Below, piece by piece: positions 1-9,816 of a DNA stretch of 64,000 nt. Source of the DNA: Heterohyrax brucei (taxonomy: Eukaryota > Chordata > Mammalia > Hyracoidea > Procaviidae); assembly GCA_028571685.1 (NCBI GenBank), contig CM053143.1:52755208-52819207 (forward strand), written 5' to 3'. The translations under genes and the position numbers were made by a program. The notes below the pieces were generated by a model. That model was not told the origin of the DNA. It made no database searches and worked only from the letters and a program-made list of their open reading frames with translations. The stretch's first letter is position 1. Each line of letters begins with the position of its first letter.

Positions 1-1034
1 CACCAGGAAGATATTAACCTGTATTTTATTGATGATGCAAAGCCATTCAACTATGTGCATCATGATTATGAATAAGACTGTGAAAAATGAGAACTCTGGA
101 CACTTAACTGTGCTCATGAGGAACCTATACACAGATCAACAGGCAGTTGACAAAAAAGTAAAAGGGCATACGACATTGTTTAAAGTCAGGAAACGTGTGC
201 GTCATGGTTGAATTCTTTGATCATACTTATTAAATCTATTTGCTGAACAAATAACCAGAGAAGCTGGACTATACAAAGAAGAACAGGACATCAAGACTGG
301 AGCCAAGCCAAGTGCCGTCAAGACTGGAGGAAGACTCATTAACAATCTGTGTTACACAGATAATTCAACCTTGCTTTCTGAAAGTGAAGAGTATTTGAAG
401 TACTTTCTAATGATGATCAAGACTTGAGCCTTCGTTATGGATTAGACCTCAAAATAAAGAAAACACAAATCTCCACAACTGAGCCAACAAGCATCATCAC
501 AATAAATGGTGTAAATATTGAAGTTGTCCAAGATTTCATGTTACTCAGATCCACAATCAATGTCCATGTAAGCAGCAACCAGGAAATCAAATAATGCATT
601 ACATTAGGTAAATTTGCTGCAAAACACTTCTTTAAAAGTGTTGAAAAGCACAGATGTCAGTTTGAGGACTAAGGTACACCTGGTTCAAGCTGTTTTCATT
701 TGCCTTGTATGCATGTGAAAACTGAACAATGAATAAAGAAGACTGAGGAAGAAATGATGTACTTAAATTGTAGAGTTGGCCAAAAATATTAAATATTCCA
801 CGGACTGCCAGAAGAATGAACAAGTCTGTCTTGAAAGAAATAACACCCATAGTGCTGCTTGAAAGTAACAATGGAGAAGGCTTCCTCTCAAGTCCTTTGG
901 ACATGTTATCTGGAGGGACCAAAGAAGGACATCATGTTTGGTACAAACTCAGCAAAAAAAGAGGAAGAATTTGAGAGACAGATTGACATGGTGGCTGCAA
1001 TAATGGGCTCAGATGTAGCAATGATGGCGCTCAT
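1..1034 (+). mobile_element. RTE-clade LINE, RT domain to near the 3' end (degenerate)
   Basis: A decayed RTE/BovB-like LINE running off the left edge. In sense orientation it begins in the reverse-transcriptase palm (a decayed YLYFIDDAKPFNYV-like stretch, family form YLCFIDYAKAFDCV). It continues through the tract that in intact copies carries the ADD motif (near 350-370) and the C-terminal SWTMNKEDRRRI-like tract (near 715-760, broken by stops and indels). The same tracts recur in the other RTE copies of the window, which fixes order and orientation. A 15-bp SINE-tail insertion lies at 303-317. The copy ends near 1034, where an AfroSINE begins. No frame is intact, so it is a dead copy. Confidence 0.85.
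303..317 (-). mobile_element. 15-bp SINE-tail micro-insertion (copy 1) in RTE
   Basis: The 15 bp CCAAGCCAAGTGCCG lie between perfect 12-bp direct repeats TCAAGACTGGAG (291-302 and 318-329). Removing one repeat and the insert restores the expected RTE sequence (GGAGGAAGACTCATTAAC follows directly). The inserted bases are the reverse complement of the AfroSINE-subfamily 3' tail CGGCACTTGGCTTGG. This is the shortest and best-supported member of the set, because the empty target can be read from other RTE copies. Confidence 0.75.
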
Positions 1035-1035
1035 C

Positions 1036-1235
1036 ACTTGCCCTGCACTATTAACCAATGGCTAGCCAGCCAAGTGCCGTCGAGTCAGAAACCAATGGTT
1101 GGCAGGTCAAATCCACCAGGTGGCACCAACAAAACAGACCTAAAAGTCTACCTCCATAAGATTACAGCCAAGGAAACCTTATGGATGAGTTGTGCTGTAA
1201 AACAAGTGGCCATGAGTTAGAATCAATTCTATGAG
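1036..1235 (+). mobile_element. AfroSINE (full-type, degenerate)
   Basis: Sense-orientation AfroSINE. The B-box-like GGTTGGCAGGTCAAATCCACC is present (first part 1097-1117), followed by the body, and it ends in a GGCCATGAGTTAGAATCAAT-like 3' motif. It is interrupted by a 28-bp micro-insertion at 1062-1089. The left boundary against the preceding RTE is unclear. Confidence 0.7.
1062..1089 (-). mobile_element. 28-bp SINE-tail micro-insertion (copy 2) in an AfroSINE
   Basis: Perfect 9-bp direct repeats AACCAATGG (1053-1061 and 1090-1098) flank 28 bp that begin CTAGCCAGCCAAGTGCCGTC, the reverse complement of the SINE 3' tail. The host is the tRNA-like head of an older AfroSINE (CTAACCAAAGGTTGG-type tract), so the empty site is predictable. 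Confidence 0.7.
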
Positions 1236-1703
1236 AATACTTTGTTGTTGTTAATCATTCTAAACAACACATCATATTCTGTTGATTTGCTTGGAAAAGT
1301 TTTCATTTGCTCTTTGGATAAAGTCCAAAATCTTTAATATGGTGTACCAAGGCTTTAAATAATTCTCCAGATCCTGTTTCTTCTTCTTCTTCTTTCTTTT
1401 TTTCTAATCTTTTCTCTCTCAACAATAATTTTACATCAGAAATTAAAGTTGAATTTTACAAATATACTTAACTTCAAATACTTTAGTGCAGATATTTTTC
1501 ATTTCTTTGGTAAAATTTAAAGGCATTTGTTCTAATAAGGAAATATCCTTTCACTTTTGCATAGACAAACACAAGTGTTTAATGTGTTGGTAATTCCCTT
1601 GTTCAGTGTTCCTTTTATAATTTATGAGTAATTGAAGGAACGTTTGGTTTCTTATCTTAAATGTAAGGATTATTTTGCAGATCTATGGATTTGTAAAATC
1701 TCA

Positions 1704-1994
1704 TCAAATTGCATCAATCATGTTCTCTGTAAATTTACATTTCACTGCATTCCATTCTGCATCAACAAACCACCGTCCTCTGGGCTTCAGGATTTCTTGC
1801 ACAGGCACTGAGCTTTTGTAGCCTCCCGAAGGTTTGCAGGATACTAGCACTGCTGCTGTAGCTGCCTCTGGTTTGGGCACAGCCCCAGCCTCAGGTTCAG
1901 GGAGAGGGAGTGGTGGCTCACTTGTGCCTTCTTCCCCAAGTTGTAACTGCTTACACTGTTTCTGTTGCCTCTGGGTTGGACTGGAATTTTGCAA
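1704..1994 (-). CDS. 96-aa open frame inside the composite insertion, unrecognised
   Basis: The frame encodes a Gln-rich start (QRQQKQCKQLQLGEEG), an acidic Pro/Ala-rich middle (PPLPLPEPEAGAVPKPEAA) and a C-terminus KPRGRWFVDAEWNAVKCKF ending in MIDAI and a TGA stop. The composition is unlike a random AT-rich frame, and the AT-rich sequence after the stop resembles a 3' UTR. It may therefore be the tail of a processed pseudogene or a retroelement product. The start codon shown is only the first ATG; the frame could have been longer on its 5' side before the tandem repeat. I do not recognise the protein and assign no function. Confidence 0.25.
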   Translation of the reverse strand: MQNSSPTQRQQKQCKQLQLGEEGTSEPPLPLPEPEAGAVPKPEAATAAVLVSCKPSGGYKSSVPVQEILKPRGRWFVDAEWNAVKCKFTENMIDAI

Positions 1995-2039
1995 GCTCTC
2001 TCTAATGGCTATCTAGCCACTGGGGCAATGACTCTTCTA

Positions 2040-2880
2040 GCCTCTGGTCCCCTGAGCCCAAGCCTCCCCAGTGCACTTGACTCCAGTGGCTGCCTAGCCA
2101 CCAGGGTGTTTGCCTAACTCTGGAGTCACCTGAGCCCAGGCCTCTCTGGTGTAGCTGGCTTCAGTGGCTTCCTAGCTACTGGGACAATCACTTCCCTTCC
2201 CCCCAGGGTGCCTGAGCCAGCCCTCCCTGGCACACGTGGCAGCAATGGTTGCCTAGCTGCTGGGGTGATCACTTCATTCCCCCCGGGTCACCTGAGCCCA
2301 AGCCTCTCAGGTGCACTTAGCTGTAATTACTGCCTGTCTGCTGGGGCAATCGCTCCCCTCCCCCAGGGTCACCGGAGCCCAGACGTCCTGGACACACTTG
2401 GCTCTAGTGTCTGCCTAGTCCCTGGGGTGATCACCTAACTCCTGTAGGGTTGCCTGAGCTCAGTCCTCACTGGCGAACCAGCTCCAGTGGGTGCCTAGCT
2501 GCCAGAAAGTCACTCCTCTACTGAAGGGTCACTTGAGCCCTGCCTTCCCTGGTGCATGTGGCACCAACAGCTGTCTAGCCACTGGGGCAATCACTTCACG
2601 CCTTCGGGGCTGCCTGAGCCCAGACCACCTGACTCCAGTGGCTGCCTAGTGCTGGGGTAACCTCTCCTTTCCTCCCAGTTCGCCTGAGCCCAAGCCTTCC
2701 CAGTGTCCACAGCTCTAGTGGTTGTCTTGCCGCTGGCACTCACTGCCCTTCCCCCACGGTCACCTGCGCCCACATCTCCCTGGCATGCCTGGTTCCAGTG
2801 GCTGTCCAGCTGCTGGAGTGGTCGCTCCAGACCTGTCTGGTTGCCTGAGCCCAAGTCTCACTGGCCCACCTAGCTCTAAT
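2040..2880. repeat. ~80-bp GC-rich minisatellite, about 11 diverged units
   Basis: The landmark CCTGAGCCCA (with variants) recurs near 2050, 2128, 2209, 2289, 2371, 2452, 2530, 2612, 2682, 2762 and 2845. Spacing is 70-83 bp, mostly 78-82. Each unit also carries a GCTCCAGTGGCTGCCTAG-like segment and a CTGGGGTGATCACT-like segment. Units are well diverged, so the array is old. Short open frames on both strands here follow from the GC-rich composition. Confidence 0.8.
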
Positions 2881-3737
2881 CCTCTCCCAGACATGGGTGT
2901 ACTCTCTTAGCCCCTCATCCCCAAGCCATGGGAATCCAGACCTTCCCGACTCACTGGCTCCAAGGCTAGCCCCAGGTCTGCCACTGGCAGACCATTCACT
3001 CTGTGCCCCATCCCCTTCCAGCAATCTCCTGCTCCATGCTTGTGGGACACCTGGACCCAAGCCTCCCAGTCCCACACAGGACTAAGGCCTTCTGTGTGCA
3101 GCACACTTGTGTGCTCCCCACAGCTATGCTCTCTCCTGCCATACTGCCCTGGGACGCTGGATGCCCTGGCCTCCTGTCCTCATCTTTCCTGCCCCATCTC
3201 CCTGCTCCTCCAGATGAGGCCTCCCTGTCCCTTGTCACTCTGAGTCAGGGCCTGGCTGGTGGGTCTGGTGGAGTACTGAATACCAGCTGGCATCATCCCA
3301 GAGTGTTCTAACCTGCGTGGGAGTCTACAAGTCTGGGCTGTGGGCCGTGATTCTTAGGCTGGGGCAGGTCTCTTTAGTCAAATTCAAGGTTGCTCCAGTT
3401 CTTGTTTCTCAGCTCTGCTTGGTCACTAAGATTCTCTGGAGGAGGGTTTTCTCCCAGATTGACTTACTTTCAGTTTGCAGAGACTCTGTGGAGGCCACCT
3501 TGTTTCATCTGAGATGGTTCAGGGTTCCTAGGAGCTTCCTTTCGCTCCCTTTGTATTTAGTGTTCTCTAAGCACAGTTTAGTCCTTCTGGATTGTTGTAT
3601 TTGGTGGATATCATTAATTCTGAGGTTCTCAGTTGTTCAAGGGTTTAGCAGGGACTTCTGCAATCTTGACTTCGCCCACAACCCTCTGTTTCCATGTTTC
3701 TATTTCATACTGCTTGTCTAAGTTGTGCTCCTGTCTT

Positions 3738-3960
3738 CCATACTTTTTTTTATTTTTATTTTTTATTATGACTGAGTGAAGATGTACATTCCCATATAAA
3801 TTTACACGCCCACCTACGTGCAGCTTCCACTGCTTTCCCTGTCCGGTGACAGCACACTATTCCTCTCTGCTCCATACATGTCTCATCCTCCCAACAGCCT
3901 CCTTTCCCGTCCTCTCCACCCACTCTCCTTCCTCCAGCCAATATCATCCCATACTTTTTT
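3738..3960 (-). mobile_element. 5'-truncated L1 3' end with 12-bp target duplication
   Basis: About 200 bp of L1 3' UTR in antisense (3750-3948): poly(T), then TGACTGAGTGAAGATGTACA and the CCGGTGACAGCACACTATTC tract shared with the tails at 10.3, 54.8 and 58.3 kb. Perfect 12-bp direct repeats CCATACTTTTTT (3738-3749 and 3949-3960) flank it, partly overlapping the poly(T). Confidence 0.8.
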
Positions 3961-4079
3961 CCCTTCCTTCCTCACCATTTTCTCTTATCTCTGTACCTTC
4001 ATGTACACTATTCCTTCTGCTGAGGACCCACGTCCCTTGATTCTTTATCTAAATGAATAATAATAATCAAACAAAGCAA

Positions 4080-4290
4080 AAACAACCCAAGCCAGTTACA
4101 GAACAGTGATTTCAGCTCGTGGCAACTCCATGTTTCCCAAGTGGGTCTACTGTTGGGTTTTCAAGGCTGTGACCTTTTGCCTGCAGATTGCTAGGCCTTT
4201 CTTTTAATGCCCTTCTTGGTTCAAACTATCAACCTTTCTGGTAGTAATGGGGCAAGAACTTAGTCATTTGCACCATCCAAAGAACCTATT
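4080..4290 (-). mobile_element. AfroSINE (full-length type, antisense)
   Basis: Antisense AfroSINE of the long type. It opens with a diverged CAGTTACAGAACAGTG tail, carries GGGTTTTCAAGGCTGTGACC and the B-box complement (TTCAAACTATCAACC), and ends at the A-box side in TTTGCACCATCC. Confidence 0.65.
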
Positions 4291-4304
4291 TCTGGCTAAA
4301 TTTT

Positions 4305-4520
4305 ACTTATTTTTCCATTTTCAGTTTAGGAATTAGTCCCTCTAAGAGGTCTTCCCTGACCTCTCTATTGGAGTTCTGATGTCTCTCTATTTGTTTATTT
4401 ATGACTTTGTCCTTCTTACTAACAAATTGTTAGTCCGCTTATCTCTATCAGACCAAGTGCTTTGTAAACACTGTTGCCTTCTCATGTATTTACATGGGAC
4501 TTACCAAGTTGTATTCACTA
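4305..4520 (+). mobile_element. L2 3' end fragment
   Basis: TAAGAGGTCTTCCCTGACCT followed by a T-rich tract matches the typical L2 3'-end consensus. An old, diverged mammalian repeat. Confidence 0.45.
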
Positions 4521-4525
4521 GAAAC

Positions 4526-4655
4526 CAAAACTAACCTCACTGCTGTCTAGTAGTTTCTGACTCATAGTGACCCTGTTGGACCAGGTAGTATGCCACATAG
4601 AATTTCCAAGGAGCGCTTGGTAGATTCTAACTGCCAAGTTTCACTGCAAAGTTAT
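4526..4655 (-). mobile_element. AfroSINE fragment (antisense)
   Basis: AAACCAAAACTAACCTCACT, then GACTCATAGTGACCCTG and TTTCCAAGGAGCGCTTGGTAG, the usual antisense AfroSINE order. It is truncated before the A-box end. Confidence 0.7.
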
Positions 4656-5200
4656 AACAACTGCTTTCTTTCAATCTAGGCCAATCTCTCTAAAGTAAAG
4701 ACCCCAGACTGTCAGCCACTTTGACTAGTCGGCTATGCTTAAAAACCTATGAAGTTATGGCTTCAGTGTTTGATAGTTTGTATAGACCCTGAGGATGAAG
4801 ATGTTGTTCTGCAAGCTTGGGATAATTTGATTCACAGAATCATTTTACAAAATTTGCATAAATTATTTCTACATGGATTAGTTCCATTGTTAGTGAGCTG
4901 TAAAATATGGTGGTGTTTGGGTTCTAGGTACTTTAAGTAGCATATCTGTTTTTAAGGATTATCTCTCAACCTATTGAGCATTTTCTCTAAACAAAGCATG
5001 GTAGTCACCAATATAATTGTTTTCAGCACTTTCTTTAACTTTCTTTTATTTTCATATGATTGCATATGCCGTTGTTGTTGTACTGTATAATAAATACTGC
5101 ATCTAAGTCAACTACTACACATTTGTATCTCATGTTTATTTTATATTAATTAGTGAGTTTACAAAAATAAAATTATGGAAAAATCAATCCTTAGTGTTTT

Positions 5201-5247
5201 AGGGTCACCCCATGAGTTGGATCCGACTCAACAGCACTTGGCTTGGC
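5201..5247 (+). mobile_element. 47-bp SINE-tail micro-insertion (copy 3)
   Basis: Perfect 9-bp repeats TAGTGTTTT (5192-5200 and 5248-5256) flank 47 bp in sense orientation. The insert starts AGGGTCACCCCATGAGTTGG and ends CAGCACTTGGCTTGGC. It sits in otherwise unique DNA and shows the sense end of the subfamily clearly. Confidence 0.75.
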
Positions 5248-5261
5248 TAGTGTTTTTTGGA

Positions 5262-6500
5262 AACAAATACATGATTGACTTAAAAAAACCTTTCTTTAAA
5301 ACACTCCTTGTGAAACTAAGAATCAAAATATAAAAATGAGGCAGTGTTTGTTTATCCTGGGAGATTGGAGGTAGGGGATGAAAAGAGCATGCTTGTGTTT
5401 TGTTCTGTTTCCTGTGGAAGAAGGCATGTATTAATTCTATCCCATCAAGCTGTTAGCAGTAGCTATTGCTGAATGAAGGATAGATGTAAAACATGAATGA
5501 ATCTGAGAGCTTGGCCTTTATTAACACTGAATCTTTTCATTTTGTTTATGCTACATGGGCACGTAACTCAAGCATAAATGATTGCAAAGGCTAATGTTTG
5601 AGGGGCAAAAGAGAACTGCATATCCATTTGCCTTGGTGCATCGATTACAAAGCCAGATGTTAAGAACAGATGTCAATGAGCTATTTTTCATATGCCATGG
5701 TTTATAGTTATGAACTCTCCATTTATCACCTCAGATGGGAACAGTTAATTTGCCAATGAGTGTTTTGGTTATTAGCCAATTTCAACATGAGTCCTTGGTT
5801 TTTGAAATCTGATGTACAGAGATGTGATAAAGTCTTACAATGGAAGCACTGTTAACTTGATCTCTCTGTTCATTGGAGTTTACCAACATATATAATGAAA
5901 TGGAAATGAATGTTCCCTCTTACAGTGAATAAGCGTAAATCCAGTGTTGGCAAAGAAATAATGTAAATGTTATGACTGAAAATCCAACTGTAAATTTCAA
6001 ATAACCCAAAGTCAGAACCTTGTACTCATGCATGACATAGTGGGTTTTGCTTATTTCTTATGTCTGATTGTAATAACAATGTTTGTTGAATATGTTTCTG
6101 GCAATGTTTCTACTAAATATATCTTTAGAGTTGGTTTCAAAATTCTGCTTTGTGGTTGGATAATATTTGTATGTCAAGAGAATCATATTTCAGACTATTA
6201 CCTATACTATATTGATGCAATAATTATTTAAAAATCAACTTTTTACTGCATTCTGCAAGGGAGCTTAACAGACAAAATAGTAGAAAAACAGTTTTTTCCC
6301 CCAAAACCATGTGTAGATAAAATTTAAAAGAAGAAAAATCACTTTATCATATATTACAATCATAAGATTTTGACATCAACTTAATGAGATAGTTTACTAT
6401 TTTCATTTTATTACTCCTCAAGTAAGTTAATGGTGGAAGTGAAACTTAACCCTTTTTTACTCTGTTTTTTAGTTTTCTTTATGCCTAACATCAGTCTCTC
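5262..6500. other. Unique intergenic or intronic sequence
   Basis: No repeat or coding signal recognised. 5480-5700 is relatively high-complexity and less AT-biased than its surroundings, but nothing identifies it. Confidence 0.4.
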
Positions 6501-6511
6501 TCTTTCAACCT

Positions 6512-6533
6512 TGCCAAGTGTTGTCGAGTCAGA
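6512..6533 (-). mobile_element. 22-bp SINE-tail micro-insertion (copy 4)
   Basis: Perfect 11-bp repeats TCTTTCAACCT (6501-6511 and 6534-6544) flank 22 bp beginning TGCCAAGTGTTGTCGAGTC, the antisense subfamily tail. Confidence 0.75.
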
Positions 6534-6954
6534 TCTTTCAACCTAGAACCCACTAAATGATAGTTACTTCAATCCAGAAGCTAAAAATGAATAAAATTCT
6601 GCCTTAGGAGATCAGATTATGCTACAAACAATTTAAGCTCTTTTCAGATCTTTATATAAATAGATTAATTTGATAAGTGCAAAAGAAGTTTATTTAAATG
6701 ACTTACCCTTAATCAACTCCTGGATTAATTGAAACTCTGTTTTCTCTGCAAACATACCCATTAAAGTTCACAGCACACTGGAGAGAACAGTCCACTCCCA
6801 CCAATTCAGTTGTACACTAATTGTGAGTCAGCAGTATATTTTCAAAACTTAACCTGCTATGTTAGTGGAATTTGATTGAATATTGCGATAATTAGTGGAA
6901 GATATAAGGAAAAAGAAAAATAACTCTTTCTATGAAAACCAAGCGTAATAAACC

Positions 6955-7117
6955 AAAAACCAGACCCAGTACCATCAAGTCAATTCTGACTCATAGCTAC
7001 CCTATAGGACAGAGTAGAATTGCCCTATAAAGATTCCAAAGAGCAGCTGGTATATTTAAACTATCAACATTTTGATTAGCAACTGTAGCACTTAACCACT
7101 ACACCACCAGGGTTTAA
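6955..7117 (-). mobile_element. AfroSINE (antisense, near complete)
   Basis: Runs from AACCAGACCCAGTACCATCA through GACTCATAGCTACCCTATAG and the body to CACTTAACCACTACACCACC (A-box complement) and AGGGTTT. Confidence 0.85.
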
Positions 7118-7119
7118 TG

Positions 7120-8140
7120 GTGAAATGCAATAAAATTAAAAGTATACCTGAAAATTTATAAGATTGTTAGAGAAAGGACATCATAAAGTACTAGAAGCCT
7201 TCTTGTTTGCAACTCTCTGTATAGGTTCAAGGTTCTCTTTAAAAAACCCAAACTGGCAATGGTAAGTTGTCTATTCTGAATGTGATTGATGCAAGGAAAA
7301 TGATGAGAAACTATGAATGATAAACCCATTCTTTAATAAAAGTCTAGCTTCTACAATGTAGAATAAGCAAGCATTCTATGTCTTAAGTTAAAACTAAATA
7401 TTTAAATTATGACTATATCACTTTCTTTATGACTTCCAGATTTAACTTCCTTTTACAATAATTTTACCAGTGACTGTTCTCAAATAGTAACAGATCTGAG
7501 AGATTTTATTGTTTCTATATACCTTATATAAATCACTAAATAACTGCTGCTTCCCTAGTATCCACATCATAGAAGTGGTTGTTAATAGAGCTCCAAAGTA
7601 GAGGTTCCAATGTGCTAGATCCATCATGTAAAGTTTGTCACGTGTGGAATGTGCAACAGCTTCTGTGTGATGAATAGACACAGAGAACTCTCTCATACCA
7701 AGTAAAAATTTTGAGTTTTTCATGGATCTAACCTAATATTGCCAGAACTGACTCATCAACTGTGAGTTTTAGTCGGTTAACCTCACATTTTGGTTGAGTG
7801 AACTCATAGCTGTTCCTTGAATTGTGGGTTTGCCACAGGAGTGAAGGAGATAAACAATGGGTGAAAGAAATTCCTGGATATGAATGTATTTTCCAACCCC
7901 AAACCAATAAATAAATAAATAAAACTGTACAGATGTGGTATGGTGAGAAATTAATAGTTTCCAAGTAATAATGCCAATGAGGATTCCAGCTAAGTCATTT
8001 TTTTTAAAAAAAACAAACATATATATATATATAAATGTCTGTTTAATAATTTGTTTCAAAATTTTTCAAGGCTGAAACAGTTTCAGTCACAGATAAACAA
8101 AAGTAAAAATATTTTTACAATCTCTTTACAATGAAACCAG
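7120..8140. other. Unique AT-rich sequence with short simple repeats
   Basis: Contains an (AAAT)n stretch near 7908-7924 and (AT)n near 8017-8033. Open frames of 78-96 codons on the minus strand show no recognisable domain. Confidence 0.5.
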
Positions 8141-8144
8141 TATA

Positions 8145-8709
8145 CAGATCTGACAATTAAGTCTGCGAACTTAATTGTTCTAAGTGCTACACACCTCACT
8201 CATGGCTGAATATAGCCATGGTCACCTTCAAAGTACTCCCCATGGGAAGCTATGCAATTGATGCCAGTGCCTAGTCTACCCTTCAAAGTAATTTTGGAAC
8301 TTTTGTTGGAATGACCATTGCACCCAGTGGCAAGGTGGCAAATTTGAGAACTTAATTGTGTAGCTGTCTGTGAGAGAGTTTTTAGTCCATAAACAAATAA
8401 CTGTATTAGAATACCCTTCCTACTCACTGGATCTGGCCCTAAATTAGTTTTTTCTTTATGTAAAGATAAAGGAAGTATTGCAAGGAAGACTTCTTGATGA
8501 TATTCAGGACATCAAAGGTAATATGACAACAGCTCTGATGGCCATTCCAGAAAAAGAGTTCTAAAATTGCTTTGAAGGATGGATAGGCACTGGCATCAGT
8601 GCACAGCTTCCCAAGGGGAGTGCTTTGCAGGTGACTGTAATGATATTCAGCAATGAGGCAGGTAGCACTTTTTCTAGGGTTAGTTCCCAAACTTAATTAG
8701 CAGTCCTTG
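8145..8709 (+). mobile_element. Non-autonomous mariner derivative with inverted halves (copy 1)
   Basis: TA dinucleotides (8143-8144 and 8710-8711) flank imperfect terminal inverted repeats: CAGATCTGACAATTAAG at the left, and the reverse complement of CAAGGACTGCTAATTAAG at the right. The plus strand of the right part encodes the C-terminal third of a mariner transposase: PSYSLDLALN, FFLYVKIKEVLQGR, DDIQDIKGN, ALMAIPEKEF, NCFEGW. In the family, YSPDLAPND carries catalytic Asp residues; here the last Asp codon is replaced by a stop (LALN-stop-FFL). The left part encodes the same C-terminus on the minus strand (GTGINCIASHGEYFEGDHG), so the 3' end occurs twice, head to head. A TIR-like GAACTTAATTGTG also lies inside, near 8352. 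Confidence 0.8.
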
Positions 8710-8711
8710 TA

Positions 8712-9515
8712 TGTGTTGCTGTTAGGTGCTGTGGAATTGGTTCCAACTCATAGTGACCCTGTGAACAACAGAACAAAACACAGCCCAGTCTTGCGCCATG
8801 TCCAGAATTGTTTTTGTGCTTCAGCCCATTGTTGTGGCAGCTGTGGCAAGCCATCTCCTTGAGGGTCTTCCTATTTTTCAGTGACCATCCATTCTACCAA
8901 GTATGATGTCTTTCTCAAGGGACTGATACTTCCTGACAACATGTCAAAGGAAGTATGCAAGTGGCAGTCTTACCATCTTTGCTTCCAAGGAGCACTCTGG
9001 TTGGACTTCTGCCAGAACAGATCTGTACTTTTGGCAGTCCATGGTACATTCAATATTTTCTCCAACACCACAATTCAAAGGCATCAATTCTTCTGTCTTC
9101 TTTGTTCACGGTCTAGCTTTCACATGCATATGACACTACTGAAAATACCATGGCTTAGGTCAGGCACATTTTAGTCTTCTAGGTGATATCTTTACTTTTC
9201 AATACTTTAAAGAGTTCCTTTGCAGCAGATTTTCCCAAAGCAATGCGTCTTTTGATTTCTTGACTGCTGCTTCCATGGGCATTGATTGTGGACCCCAGCA
9301 AAATGAAATCCTTGACAACCTCAATCGTTTCTCCATTTACAACAATGTTGCTTACTAGTCTAGTTGTGAGGATTTTTGTTTTCCTGATGTTGAGGTGCAA
9401 TCCATACTGAAGACTTTGGTCTTTGTTCTTTATCAGTAAGTGTCTCAAGTCTTCTTCATTTCCAGCAAGTAAGGTGGTATCCTCTGCATAATGCAAGTTG
9501 TTAATGAGTCATCCT
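8712..9515 (-). mobile_element. RTE LINE 3' part (antisense)
   Basis: Begins with the RTE 3' end complement (GTTGCTGTTAGGTGCTGTGG). On the minus strand it gives MHYAEDTTLLAGNEEDLRHL, the reverse-transcriptase YADD box with the second Asp position as Glu-Asp (YAED), then HLNIRKTKILTT and IEVVKDFILLGSTI, typical of RTE. The longest frame, 9179-9496, is 105 aa. Truncated at the 5' side near 9515. Confidence 0.9.
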
Positions 9516-9816
9516 CCAATGTCCTTGTACAAACACATAGATAATTTATACCAAACTTGATACCCTAGAATACATAATGTTGAAATAAATAAAACTCCTT
9601 TTTTGTACTTTCTAACATGTAAACTTATTTCGGATAAAAGTTAACCTTTAACACAGAGATTTGAATGACAGTTACTGGATGGTTTAAAAGTTCAGATTAT
9701 TTGTTAATTTAAATTTGGCTCTTTTAAAATCCCACCATTCTGTTTTATGATCTAGATAAATGTGATCTGGTAATAAAAAACATACAACTTAATACATAAT
9801 AACTTAGGCTTTTTTT

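Larger units (their letters stand above)
1378..3728 (-). mobile_element. Candidate composite retroposon with GC-rich tandem repeat
   Basis: A GC-rich island in AT-rich DNA. Read on the minus strand it has, in order: a 5' tract (3728-3310) with a GGAACCCTGAACCATC-like stretch resembling the L1 5' end; a GC-rich unique part (3310-2890); about eleven ~80-bp tandem units (2880-2040); an open frame (1994-1704); an AT-rich non-coding tail (1703-1405); and an A-rich GAAGAAGAAGAAG end at about 1404-1378. TCCTGT occurs at both edges (1372-1377 and 3729-3734) and could be a short target-site duplication. Alternatives are an L1 5' UTR carrying a VNTR plus transduced sequence, or two neighbouring insertions. 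The family was not recognised. Confidence 0.4.

Noticed and set aside
2040..2880. CRISPR-like or coding interpretation of the ~80-bp repeats
   Set aside because: Units are diverged along their whole length, with no constant repeat and variable spacer; this is a minisatellite in a mammalian genome.
3317..3721. 134-codon plus-strand open frame
   Set aside because: Lies in the GC-rich composite insertion and has no recognisable protein features; probably composition-driven.
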